A DNA stretch of 64,000 bases, taken from the NCBI RefSeq assembly GCF_014855495.1, contig NZ_JACYFJ010000003.1:186001-250000 (forward strand). Direction: 5' to 3'. This document shows positions 16,874 through 24,651 of this stretch, piece by piece (the first letter of the stretch is position 1; each line of letters starts with the position of its first letter). The notes below the pieces were generated by a model. The model was given only the letters and a program-made list of their open reading frames with translations. It did not search any database and was not told the origin of the DNA. Made by a program: the position numbers and the translations under genes. Source of the DNA: Euzebyella saccharophila (lineage in GTDB: Bacteria; Bacteroidota; Bacteroidia; Flavobacteriales; Flavobacteriaceae).

Positions 16874-17658
16874 AACTTTGGACCGCCCCTGCGTTTGTTT
16901 ATGGTTGGGACATTCTCCAAAGCATTTTTCAAGGTCGAGGCAAGTTTTTCAGACCGTAAGGAAAGACCCAATAGGTGTTGTTGCGTTATCGAACCCGCCA
17001 ACAAATAATCTGTTAGGGAAGTTTTATCTGGCCACAGCTTGGACTTTACGATAAGATGCAGCAATAATTGTTCATGTGCATCGAGATTATAGCGGGAATT
17101 TTCTAATTCCTTGCCAAAATTTTTGAGATAAACCTCGGGACGTGGTTTCTTTTCTTTCACGGTTTTCTCCATATTTTCCAATACGACCTGTATTGATAAA
17201 TGCGCGGCCAAATAAGCCACGGAGAATCGGCCATATTCCCATTTTCGGTACGATGTGGTCTGATCCAACAGTTCTTCCTCTACAAAATCTACAAGCGGTT
17301 CATTGGACAATGGACGTTTCAGATCATATTCGCTATTTTGGAGTGCTTCCAACTGTGATTTCGCGTCACCATCCAAATTGTTTATCAGATGTCTTGCAAA
17401 TGTTTGGGACAGGTCGAACAGCGGTTGTTTACCTTCCAGAATTGCCTTTAAAAGCAGCTCCCTTTGTTTTTCAGGGACTTCATCATAATGAAGCCCATAA
17501 GTAAAGATGACAGCGATGAGGGTCTTCAGTTGATCCTCCGAAAGTGTAAATCTATTGTGGGAAGGGGAAGTATTATCCAGCTCTCTGATGACCCCCTTAA
17601 ATGACTGTCGGCCGATGGGCCGACCGAAATCCAATACTTTGTACATGGTTTCAGACAT
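16870..17658 (-). CDS. Unknown protein, partner of the preceding gene
   Basis: I do not recognise this 262-residue soluble protein. It is rich in Leu, Glu and Lys and predicted all-helical, with no signal peptide, transmembrane segment, Walker or zinc motif. Its stop overlaps the start of the 161-residue gene by four bases. About 180 non-coding bases lie upstream. The basic C-terminus (NKRRGGPKL) could contact nucleic acid, but that is speculation. Confidence 0.65.
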   Translation of the reverse strand: MSETMYKVLDFGRPIGRQSFKGVIRELDNTSPSHNRFTLSEDQLKTLIAVIFTYGLHYDEVPEKQRELLLKAILEGKQPLFDLSQTFARHLINNLDGDAKSQLEALQNSEYDLKRPLSNEPLVDFVEEELLDQTTSYRKWEYGRFSVAYLAAHLSIQVVLENMEKTVKEKKPRPEVYLKNFGKELENSRYNLDAHEQLLLHLIVKSKLWPDKTSLTDYLLAGSITQQHLLGLSLRSEKLASTLKNALENVPTINKRRGGPKL

Positions 17659-17842
17659 AGTATAAAATTAATCAATGAAACGGGATAGATTCAAAAATTC
17701 GATCACATTATATTCGATCTTCTCTAAATTGCCTTTTTCTTTTTTTCGGCAAATAAGATACCAATAATAGAAAGGTGGTCTTATATATCCTAATTACTTC
17801 CGAGACGTAATTTATCTCCTCCCTAGTTAATTTTGGCATCGT

Positions 17843-18052
17843 TTACTTAGACTTGGGTTTTTCAATAGAGAATAGAATTAATGGAACAATGGTCATTAAT
17901 GTAAAAATAACCAGAGTGAATATTCTTATCACAAAAACCACTTTAGTCTCTTGAACGTCCAATTTTGCAAAAAGCGGCACTATGAACGAAAACAGAGATA
18001 TAGACAGTAGTAAAGCCATTACGCTTAAATACTTCTTCGAACTGACCTTCAT
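17843..18052 (-). CDS. Small two-TM membrane protein
   Basis: About 69 residues with two hydrophobic segments (YLSVMALLLSISLFSFIVPL and the FVIRIFTLVIFTLMTIVPLI region), then a basic tail. The start at MKVSSKKY (18052) is favoured because it gives a normal N-terminus; in-frame ATGs at 18064 and 18109 are alternatives. It stands alone between the unknown pair and the AbiE toxin. No function can be assigned. Confidence 0.5.
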   Translation of the reverse strand: MKVSSKKYLSVMALLLSISLFSFIVPLFAKLDVQETKVVFVIRIFTLVIFTLMTIVPLILFSIEKPKSK

Positions 18053-18184
18053 AATTTTTCCCATTTTGTTTACAAATTGATTATTGTCAGATAAACCCGG
18101 TAACCTCACAAAAATTAATCATGTGATTCTTTGTTATTACTTTTTAATATATAAAGTTATGACCAAAACCTTTCCTGACTATTC

Positions 18185-19222
18185 TCAACTTTTAGGTTTT
18201 GGAAATTCCAGTTTCATTCTCCAATCCAAGGCGTTCATTCTTTGTAAAAAGGCTTGGATTCCCTTGACCAAATCTTCATAGGCTGGGGAATCTCCATAAA
18301 TCATCTGCTCCTGCATTGTTCTATAATCCGACTTCCATGCTTCGTCAAAATCTTGAGATGGAATGGGCAGTATGTGCTGGGGCTGATGCAGATTATAATC
18401 GACTCCACCAAGTTTTGTAAAAACAAACCTATGATTTACAATTATCTCATATAACCCTTTATCGCGGATGGCATTGTTCGCAAATTCCGTTTTCGATAAT
18501 TGGAAAATATCATAAAGATGACGGCTTAACCTATCAACTCTTATCTTTTCCTTTGGACGTTGGAATTCCTCGTGCAACAAGAACAGTTTTTCCAAAAAAG
18601 TCCTTTCGGGAGTTACGGAAGGAACGGATACGGGAGGTTCGACAAATTTTGCATCAGGATATTGTTCGTCTACAAAAGAGTATATCGGTTTAAAATCAAA
18701 AGGTTCTCTTAGGGAGCGGCAACCGATCTCGACCTGCACCCTCGGCTGGATATATCCGGGAGATTTCGTGATATAAGGATAGTAGATTTCAATAATGCGC
18801 GGATCTTGGTCGCTTGATTCAGCGGGAATGATGTTGAAATCGACATCCTTAAATCCTCTTTGCTTAAATCGCTCTTGTAGCTCCAGATAAAATTCCCCAG
18901 AAATATAGGAGCTTGTTTCTTTCCTCAGCTTGGTGAGCTGTTTTTTTGATAATTCCCCGGAATATCCAAAAAATCCACGGTCAACAGCAAGGTCAATGTC
19001 CTCGGAGAACCGCTCGATAAGTTTCCATGCCTTGCTTAGCGAGGTCCCGCCCTTAAAGACTAGGTGTTGCGCTATCCCCATTTCAAAGATGATCTTCAAT
19101 GTCTGAACGACCCACCAGTCCTTTTCAACGGCAAAATCAGGTATTCCCGTTTTGTTCTCAACATTTTTATAAATGGCAAGCCTATCTTCTTCGGGTATAT
19201 TATAAAATTTCGTTTTATCCAT
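18185..19222 (-). CDS. abiEii: AbiEii-type nucleotidyltransferase toxin
   Basis: A 345-residue DUF1814 protein, the toxin of a type IV abortive-infection pair. The nucleotidyltransferase core is visible as KGGTSLSK (57-64) followed by SEDIDL, with acidic residues D75 and D77. AbiEii proteins add nucleotides to tRNA or other RNAs and arrest growth. Its start overlaps the antitoxin gene by eight bases, the usual coupled order antitoxin then toxin. Full length and intact. Confidence 0.9.
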   Translation of the reverse strand: MDKTKFYNIPEEDRLAIYKNVENKTGIPDFAVEKDWWVVQTLKIIFEMGIAQHLVFKGGTSLSKAWKLIERFSEDIDLAVDRGFFGYSGELSKKQLTKLRKETSSYISGEFYLELQERFKQRGFKDVDFNIIPAESSDQDPRIIEIYYPYITKSPGYIQPRVQVEIGCRSLREPFDFKPIYSFVDEQYPDAKFVEPPVSVPSVTPERTFLEKLFLLHEEFQRPKEKIRVDRLSRHLYDIFQLSKTEFANNAIRDKGLYEIIVNHRFVFTKLGGVDYNLHQPQHILPIPSQDFDEAWKSDYRTMQEQMIYGDSPAYEDLVKGIQAFLQRMNALDWRMKLEFPKPKS

Positions 19223-19817
19223 TGTTCAAGCCCTTTTCCATAATCTTCCTAATCCATACCGGTGCCAGAGCAATATCGTGAAGCAGGTCTTTTCGGTCTT
19301 CTTTTTTCAAAAGGGCCACGATTTTTGCTTCTTCATCATCGGTCAGTCGTCCTTTTCCGATTTCACGCAGGGCCTGTATCACCAATCCACTTATCTCTCC
19401 CCTGGCAGATAAATTCTTTGGGGTGGTCTTCTTTAATTTTATGCTCCGTTTTCCCAGCTTTATCTCGCGGGGAGCTCCGTCGGTTAGAAAGACAAGCTTC
19501 ATGGGGACTTGCGTGCTAAGCCCCAAAGCACTTAGGGCATATACCCCAGTAGGCACCAATCTGATCTTGTCCCTTTTGGCTATGGCCATAGCGATTTCCT
19601 CTGCAGTTGGCAACACCTCTCCCGCGTATTCGCTTATCTTTGGGCGAACATAGATTCCTTGGGCCACTCTTTTTATAAAGCCTTCTTTTTCGATTCTATG
19701 AAGGGCCAAACGTATGGCTTCAGGCGAACCCAATGCCCTAAAATCATCGGGAAACAATAGTTCCCCCCGCTTCTTTTTGGAAACGACCTTTTTTATTTTG
19801 GATTCAACACTCTCCAT
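19215..19817 (-). CDS. abiEi: AbiEi-like antitoxin/transcriptional repressor (DUF6088)
   Basis: A 200-residue antitoxin. Its N-terminal winged-helix region (residues 5-65, LHRIEKEGFIKRVAQGIYV) binds DNA, and the C-terminal domain neutralises or balances the toxin. The start at MESVES (19817) is chosen because an upstream in-frame codon at 19841 falls within the palindromic operator. A promoter -7 box lies at 19823-19830. AbiEi-type proteins autorepress by binding inverted repeats in their own promoter, as seen directly upstream here. Confidence 0.88.
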   Translation of the reverse strand: MESVESKIKKVVSKKKRGELLFPDDFRALGSPEAIRLALHRIEKEGFIKRVAQGIYVRPKISEYAGEVLPTAEEIAMAIAKRDKIRLVPTGVYALSALGLSTQVPMKLVFLTDGAPREIKLGKRSIKLKKTTPKNLSARGEISGLVIQALREIGKGRLTDDEEAKIVALLKKEDRKDLLHDIALAPVWIRKIMEKGLNNG

Positions 19818-19822
19818 ACACG

Positions 19823-19863
19823 CAAATCTATTTTGTAACAAATTTAGTAAATATTTGTTACAA
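19823..19863 (-). promoter_or_regulatory. abiE promoter and palindromic operator
   Basis: TTGTAACAAA and TTTGTTACAA (19833-19842, 19854-19863) form a perfect 10-bp inverted repeat with half-site centres 21 bases apart. On the minus strand TAGATTTG (19823-19830) fits the Bacteroidetes -7 box. A repressor bound here would block transcription. The ATG at 19817 is so close to the -7 box that the mRNA may be nearly leaderless. Confidence 0.7.
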
Positions 19864-19933
19864 TTTTAATGCCACAATTATGAAAACAGGGTCGAACAGA
19901 ATAGCATAAACCATTTGAACCGATAATACGAAA

Positions 19934-20075
19934 GGAAATGTATGGAATCCCTGTAGGGGGACTTCCATACGTTTCCGTTACGTTTCGAGGGGGTTGTGCG
20001 AAAGCAAACCGCTCGGCCCCGACATCCCGTAGGGATTTCGGAAGGCCGATAAGGTGCGGTTTTTGTACAACTCCC
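19934..20075. ncRNA. Strongly structured GC-rich element (ncRNA or transfer/replication site)
   Basis: Two adjacent long hairpins are visible. The first pairs 19934-19947 with 19963-19976 (14-bp arms, one mismatch). The second spans 19989-20075. Its stems are 19989-19997 with 20067-20075, 20006-20012 with 20056-20062, 20013-20018 with 20044-20049, and 20024-20028 with 20032-20036 (GTA loop). Nearly all paired bases are Watson-Crick. The GC content is well above the flanks. Neither strand carries a convincing gene. Strand and function are undecided: a structured RNA, an oriT, or a single-strand origin are all possible. Confidence 0.5.
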
Positions 20076-20138
20076 GCAGAAACCATGGGAAGGGAGAGAA
20101 AAAGATGGGTCAATAAAAATAGAGGTTACTATGAACTG

Positions 20139-20378
20139 TCAAGAATACAATATCGGCCATCGTTTGGCAATAAGATATCCCCATGCGGATAATTCCAATG
20201 CCCCGAAGAGCCACACCAAATCTTTGATAAAGGGAATACCGACCAATATGAAAAGAAAAAGCAATAACGGTATTCCAAAAAAACGTTTGATCCTTTGCAT
20301 GCCCCTGAAAATTATGACCATGAAAATGATAAAACCTAAAAAGGGCAATTTTTGATATAGAATTTCAATAGATAGCAT
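20139..20378 (-). CDS. Small hydrophobic protein downstream of PRTRC ThiF
   Basis: 79 residues with two to three hydrophobic segments (FLGFIIFMVIIF, IPLLLFLFILVGIPFI, a weaker C-terminal one) and basic residues between them. It begins 35 bases after the ThiF stop on the same strand, so it may be the last gene of the PRTRC operon. No family was recognised. Confidence 0.55.
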   Translation of the reverse strand: MLSIEILYQKLPFLGFIIFMVIIFRGMQRIKRFFGIPLLLFLFILVGIPFIKDLVWLFGALELSAWGYLIAKRWPILYS

Positions 20379-20413
20379 ATAGGCTTGGTTTTACTTTCGC
20401 TTGGTAATTTATT

Positions 20414-21193
20414 TCAGACATTAATCGAGTTTACCTTACCGCTCTCCAAATTCACAAATGCCCCGTGCTTCTGTATTTGCTTATGATACAACAACCGAAA
20501 CAGACAGTCGGACGCATGGGCGACCAATACATCGTTGATAAACAATGACTGTTCTTGCAATTTGTCAGAATAGGCGCATCCCGCCCCCTGTAAGTTCGGG
20601 GTATCGTGCGCATCCAAATCGGGGAAAAAGTCGATTATGTTTTTCAGTTTATCCACCATTTCAAAATCTTCCCGTTCCATTTTTCGCTTCTCATCGAACA
20701 ATGTTCCCAGAACAAACTGCCCTGTATTCCAACTGTTCCCCAAATCCAACCAGTAGTATCTATTGGCGTAATCGGAATCTTTGTGGTGGTGTTGAATCGA
20801 TTGCGCCAATTGCACCCGAAAACGGGCATTGTCAACGCAAGTGATGATGATATTCGCCCGTACATCCTCTCCTTCGGGCAGGGCATCCATCGGAATCCCC
20901 TGCCATTGTAGACCAAAAGCCATATTGACTTTGCACACGGCATTGACCACTTTGTATTCCCCGATATCCGATAGGGTATAAAGTTGCCGTCCTACATTGT
21001 TCGGCTCTACCTTGTCGGAATCATAGGCAATGACATGCAACCCTGGGTGTCCCACTTGCCGTAGGGCATAATCTATCCTTGCCAATCTTGCGAGCATCAA
21101 TGAGCCTGTACCACCCACCCCTATCAACGCAACCTTAATGGGATGTGTCGGGTTATAAAAATAGTTGGGGGCAAAGTGTATCCTAGTTTTCAT
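20414..21193 (-). CDS. PRTRC system ThiF-family (E1-like) protein
   Basis: A 259-residue E1/ThiF-type adenylyltransferase. VALIGVGGTGS (21-31) is the nucleotide-binding glycine loop, YDSDKVEPNNVGRQL carries the acidic and NxGRQ residues, and ITCVDNARFR follows as in ThiF proteins. GCAYSDKLQEQ may contain the reactive cysteine. It would activate the C-terminus of a ubiquitin-like partner. It overlaps the PRTRC B gene by 11 bases. PRTRC genes occur on plasmids and integrative elements, and their biological role is still unclear. Confidence 0.85.
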   Translation of the reverse strand: MKTRIHFAPNYFYNPTHPIKVALIGVGGTGSLMLARLARIDYALRQVGHPGLHVIAYDSDKVEPNNVGRQLYTLSDIGEYKVVNAVCKVNMAFGLQWQGIPMDALPEGEDVRANIIITCVDNARFRVQLAQSIQHHHKDSDYANRYYWLDLGNSWNTGQFVLGTLFDEKRKMEREDFEMVDKLKNIIDFFPDLDAHDTPNLQGAGCAYSDKLQEQSLFINDVLVAHASDCLFRLLYHKQIQKHGAFVNLESGKVNSINV

Positions 21194-21890
21194 ACAATTG
21201 GTTTAAGGTCAATTTGTTGGCTATCAATACTTCATCGTCAAATAACGGTTTTTCAAAATTTTGCTTCATTACGTTCACTATGTTGCCATCTACCAATTGG
21301 TTATGGTGCGTTTCGGTGAAAACGGAGCGAAAAAACTGTTGTTCCACAAATCCCATAACGTCCTCGTAGTATTCAAATCCATCATAATCCATCGAAACGT
21401 TGCCCATACAAACATTGCCCTGCCTACCTATATTCAGCAACGGGGCATGATATAGTGGGGTGTCCTCCGTTAGGGATTCCTTTCGGTTCAGGGCGAATAC
21501 CTTTAAGGCGTTGCCCTCCAACTTGAAAATCAATTTGGGCAAGGGATATTTTCCCGATGGGATGCCCGTTTTGGTATCGAAGTAAAGCATCCGTTGTTTG
21601 GGATGTACGTACCATATCAGTTGAAAATTACCCTTAAAATCGAAGTGTATCAGGTTCTTTGGAAGCATTCCCTTGAAGCTGAACTTTATCAAATCGCCCT
21701 CTAGGCAGGTAAAGATGTTTCGGGCGGTGTCCTTTGTCAATGGCATCCCTGCGGTCAATTTTGTTCCTGCTACCTCGTGATACGAAAAGTAGTGGTCGTT
21801 ACGATAGTTCTCGTCCTCCCGTTCATATCCGATGATCGCGAATTTTGGCAAGAAGTGATCTTTGGCGTTCATTACTGTTGTTCGTTCCAT
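21183..21890 (-). CDS. PRTRC system protein B
   Basis: A 235-residue protein matching PRTRC protein B, which has been compared with E2-like conjugating enzymes. The N-terminus includes the YFSYHEV region and LTKDTARNIF. The C-terminal half has HAPLLNIGRQGNVCMGNVSM, with a cysteine in the position expected for this family. It sits between the 346-residue protein and ThiF. Assignment rests on recognised motifs and on gene order. Confidence 0.8.
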   Translation of the reverse strand: MERTTVMNAKDHFLPKFAIIGYEREDENYRNDHYFSYHEVAGTKLTAGMPLTKDTARNIFTCLEGDLIKFSFKGMLPKNLIHFDFKGNFQLIWYVHPKQRMLYFDTKTGIPSGKYPLPKLIFKLEGNALKVFALNRKESLTEDTPLYHAPLLNIGRQGNVCMGNVSMDYDGFEYYEDVMGFVEQQFFRSVFTETHHNQLVDGNIVNVMKQNFEKPLFDDEVLIANKLTLNQLYEN

Positions 21891-21893
21891 GTG

Positions 21894-22934
21894 CTAGAGT
21901 TTATTTAAGAGTTCGTTCAGGTCGTTGATAAATTCTTCCAATTGGTTCAATCGATGGGGGATGCCATCATCGAAGGGTTCTATATTTCCGTTTTCGGCAA
22001 CGGTATGTTGATAGGCGGAAATAATATCGTAATCGTTCGAGCAGTCGTTGAGCATTTGAATGTACCCATTGGCGAATGCGCTATCTTCCCTATCGACTAC
22101 AAGAAACGATTCCCAATGCTCGAACATACAGTCATACCCGTCCTTTATACTTAAAAGGAACGGCACCTGAAAATCGATGTTTTCCGCCTTTAGCAACAAT
22201 TCCTTGATTTGTTTGTAAATCGGTTTTTGAGGTTGGTATTTGTCCAATAGGGTTTTCCAATCCCTGATTTCGTAGGATTCCAAAAAGGTCTTATACCGTG
22301 CGTAGAACTTGGTCGAATGGTTCTTCATGACATTCTTGTTATCCTTGTAGTACGCTACATCCTCAAAAAGAAATTCCCATAGCCAGTCGATTCTCGATTC
22401 ACAGCTTGGGAACAGACCGCCATAAGGCAGGCTTTTGACGAAGGACAGCAGAATGTGGAAGAGTGGTCGGTTTCGATGCCTTAGTTGGATAATAGGACGG
22501 ACGGGAATGAAATATACCGTACTGCGATTGCCGATGAACTTTTTCAAAATCAACCTTAAATTTCTATCGCCTTGAAGCACCTCTATATGGTCGATACTGC
22601 CCCTTGTCCTCAATCTATCGGCACACCGAAGCACTACATCGTTCAAACTATCGGATGGCGTAAATTCCCAATGGTCGATGCTGCCCGTAAACTTTCTGGT
22701 TATAACCACCATCAATCGGGCAAGCTCCATAATGTCTGTATAGGAATCCTCTTCTATTAATGGATGGGATAGAACGGGCAACAGGTTTATGTCAGAAATG
22801 GAAAAACCTTTGGTTGAAGTACCTTCGGTCTTTGCGTTCCCCGTTGGTAGTGTTTCTGCTGTACCGCTCGAAACAATCGGTCGTGAAATGTTGTTAAATC
22901 TTTTGGGGGGTTCAATCTGTATTTCGGCTTGCAT
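21894..22934 (-). CDS. PRTRC-linked protein (F-like position), possible 5' frameshift
   Basis: A 346-residue soluble protein located where PRTRC protein F would sit; sequence alone does not prove that identity. It has a helical C-terminal half with no catalytic motif that I recognise. The annotated ATG at 22934 gives a disordered N-terminus. A second ATG at 22966, five bases from the end of the PRTRC C gene, opens another frame reading MNIDDFLKQDRC that meets this frame at a T4G6 run (22901-22910). Either the natural start is 22966 with a frameshift, or the upstream frame is chance. Confidence 0.65.
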   Translation of the reverse strand: MQAEIQIEPPKRFNNISRPIVSSGTAETLPTGNAKTEGTSTKGFSISDINLLPVLSHPLIEEDSYTDIMELARLMVVITRKFTGSIDHWEFTPSDSLNDVVLRCADRLRTRGSIDHIEVLQGDRNLRLILKKFIGNRSTVYFIPVRPIIQLRHRNRPLFHILLSFVKSLPYGGLFPSCESRIDWLWEFLFEDVAYYKDNKNVMKNHSTKFYARYKTFLESYEIRDWKTLLDKYQPQKPIYKQIKELLLKAENIDFQVPFLLSIKDGYDCMFEHWESFLVVDREDSAFANGYIQMLNDCSNDYDIISAYQHTVAENGNIEPFDDGIPHRLNQLEEFINDLNELLNKL

Positions 22935-22970
22935 CGGTCTTGTTTTAAAAAATCGTCTATGTTCATCGTT

Positions 22971-23189
22971 CTATCCCTTTGTTCCCGCCAAGGTCTTGAA
23001 GTGGATTTCATGGAAGCCGTTTACGATACCCTTGTCCATGATGTTAGCGTTGGTCAGTTCTGCATATAACTGTGCATAGTGTTCCATAATCTGCTCATGG
23101 GTCAAGTTGTAATCGATGTCATCCAATTCTATGGAGTTGTTGTTACCATTTTGATAAACGTACTTTCGTGTTATAGTAGCTACTTCCAT
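22971..23189 (-). CDS. PRTRC system protein C (ubiquitin-like)
   Basis: A 72-residue protein of the PRTRC C family, which has a predicted ubiquitin-like beta-grasp fold. VATITRKYVYQNGN is the first beta hairpin, LTHEQIMEHYAQLYAEL the helix, and the chain ends in LAGTKG. A C-terminal Gly is what an E1-like partner would activate, and a ThiF gene lies in the same operon. Its start overlaps the stop of PRTRC E by one base. Confidence 0.82.
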   Translation of the reverse strand: MEVATITRKYVYQNGNNNSIELDDIDYNLTHEQIMEHYAQLYAELTNANIMDKGIVNGFHEIHFKTLAGTKG

Positions 23190-23677
23190 TAGTTGAAAAG
23201 TTGAGGGTTGTCGTATGCTTTCATATCGTCAATGACCTTTTTGGCTTCCTTGTGTTCAGGGTCTATCTTCAAAATTGCCGTGGCAAGGTCCGTAGCTTTT
23301 TTGTGGTCTTGCATCGGGTTAAAGCCCTTCTCCTTTAAGAGTTGCTTAAGCTCGGTCGCTTTCTTGGCGGTCGATTCCTTTTTCTTTTTCGCCTGTTGGG
23401 TCTTTTGTTCGGTTTCCTTTAAGGATTTTTCAAAGGCCACTGTATTCCTAAAAAGGGCTTTGGTCTGCTCCAAGGGTTTTTGGAGTATTTGAAAGAATTT
23501 CTCGTCCACTTCCGTAACGTTTCCCCGTAGGGTAAGTGGTTTGAGGGATTGGAGTGCCTTGTCCTTGGCGTTCGATTTGGGAAGTACGGATACACTGACC
23601 GTCTCATCATCGAACAGTATACTGATGCCGTACTGTTCGACACCTATCTGTTTCAAGGTCGAAAAAAAATTGCTCAT
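23189..23677 (-). CDS. PRTRC system protein E
   Basis: A 162-residue protein with an N-terminal alpha/beta domain (residues 1-90, including PLTLRGNVTEVDEKFFQIL), a Lys/Glu/Gln-rich coiled coil (about 85-130) and a helical tail. This matches PRTRC protein E. It is the first gene of the PRTRC operon, with roughly 500 non-coding bases upstream. Its molecular role is not known. Confidence 0.8.
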   Translation of the reverse strand: MSNFFSTLKQIGVEQYGISILFDDETVSVSVLPKSNAKDKALQSLKPLTLRGNVTEVDEKFFQILQKPLEQTKALFRNTVAFEKSLKETEQKTQQAKKKKESTAKKATELKQLLKEKGFNPMQDHKKATDLATAILKIDPEHKEAKKVIDDMKAYDNPQLFN

Positions 23678-24197
23678 CTTGAAGAGTTATTTATCTGTTA
23701 TACAATCACTTAACTACCTTAAAGATACGCCCAAACCTTTGGGAATACCCGTAAAATCGGACCAAATGTCACCCTTGACTTCTTCTTTCCCTAACCACAA
23801 AATACGCCCCGAAGGGGCGTTGGAACAGGTGTTTGTATGTTGGGATTGGGCGGGGCTAATTTAACTCTTTAGATGAACTCTAGGCGGCCTCACAACTATT
23901 TATTGGATTAGTTGGCTATAACTTCCAAGATAGGAGAAGTGATATAGTGATTGGTTTATTAAGAAGTGCATTAATTTAAAAGTCCAATTTTGTATACACA
24001 CAATGTTCTATAAAATGTCAATCAACGAAACAACTAAAAAGGACCATATTTGCGCCACCCTTGCCAAGGATTCTCATGTCTATTGGTATGTACATTAAAT
24101 GGACGCTTTTATAGTCCTAGCTAAATTTATGAGAGTATATATAATTGATTGTCCTTAAAGTATCCTTAATCATTCAGTGTAAATCTTCAACTAAAAG
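23678..24197. other. Non-coding gap between the PRTRC operon and the IS element
   Basis: No gene is supported. The only clear structure is the terminator-like hairpin at 23804-23820. Open frames on the plus strand near 23541-23864 are antisense to PRTRC E and lack any family feature. Confidence 0.5.
23804..23820 (-). terminator. GC-rich hairpin with UUCG-type tetraloop
   Basis: ACGCCCC and GGGGCGT pair around GAA. On the minus strand the loop reads C-UUCG-G and is followed by ATTTTGT. It looks like a rho-independent terminator for leftward transcription entering the PRTRC operon, though on the plus strand it also forms a hairpin. Confidence 0.6.
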
Positions 24198-24289
24198 TGG
24201 ACTGAACTTGGTCTAAAGATAAGTGATGGTTTTGTTATCTTCAAGGCTAGCCTTGAAGATGGATTCATTAACCATTTAAATCACTTAAA

Positions 24290-24637
24290 ATGACAAAGAA
24301 GAAGAACACGGAATCAATCGTAAAGGACATCAAGAGAAAGACAAGGCGCAAGTTCTCCGCCGAGGAAAAGATCAGTATCGTACTGGAAGGCCTCAAGGGC
24401 GAGGAATCGGTATCCGGCATATGCAGGCGAGAGGGAATCGCCCCGGCACTGTACTACCGTTGGAGCAAGGACTTTTTGGAGGCTGGGAAGAAACGCCTGA
24501 TGGGCGACACCATGCGTGAGGCCAATACCAGTGAGGTAAAGGAACTGCGTGGGGAGAACTCCCAGCTCAAGGAAACGGTGGCCGAGCTTCTGCTCCAGAA
24601 CCGGGTGCTCAAAAAAAGTACGAATGGCTTAGGGTAA
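24290..24637 (+). CDS. IS3-family transposase OrfA
   Basis: A 115-residue DNA-binding subunit with a helix-turn-helix (residues about 20-60, FSAEEKISIVLEGLKGEESV then SGICRREGIAPALYYRWSKD) and a leucine-zipper-like C-terminus. Near its end a run of seven A and a G (24611-24618) is a classical A-AAA-AAG slippery site. A -1 shift there continues into the OrfB frame without a stop, giving the OrfAB transposase. Confidence 0.92.
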   Translation: MTKKKNTESIVKDIKRKTRRKFSAEEKISIVLEGLKGEESVSGICRREGIAPALYYRWSKDFLEAGKKRLMGDTMREANTSEVKELRGENSQLKETVAELLLQNRVLKKSTNGLG

Positions 24638-24651
24638 AATGGAGGAAGTAC

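Noticed and set aside
19844-20192. Open frames on both strands over the structured block
   Set aside because: They come from the same GC-rich hairpin bases; neither shows a family feature or a sensible start, and structure explains the composition better.
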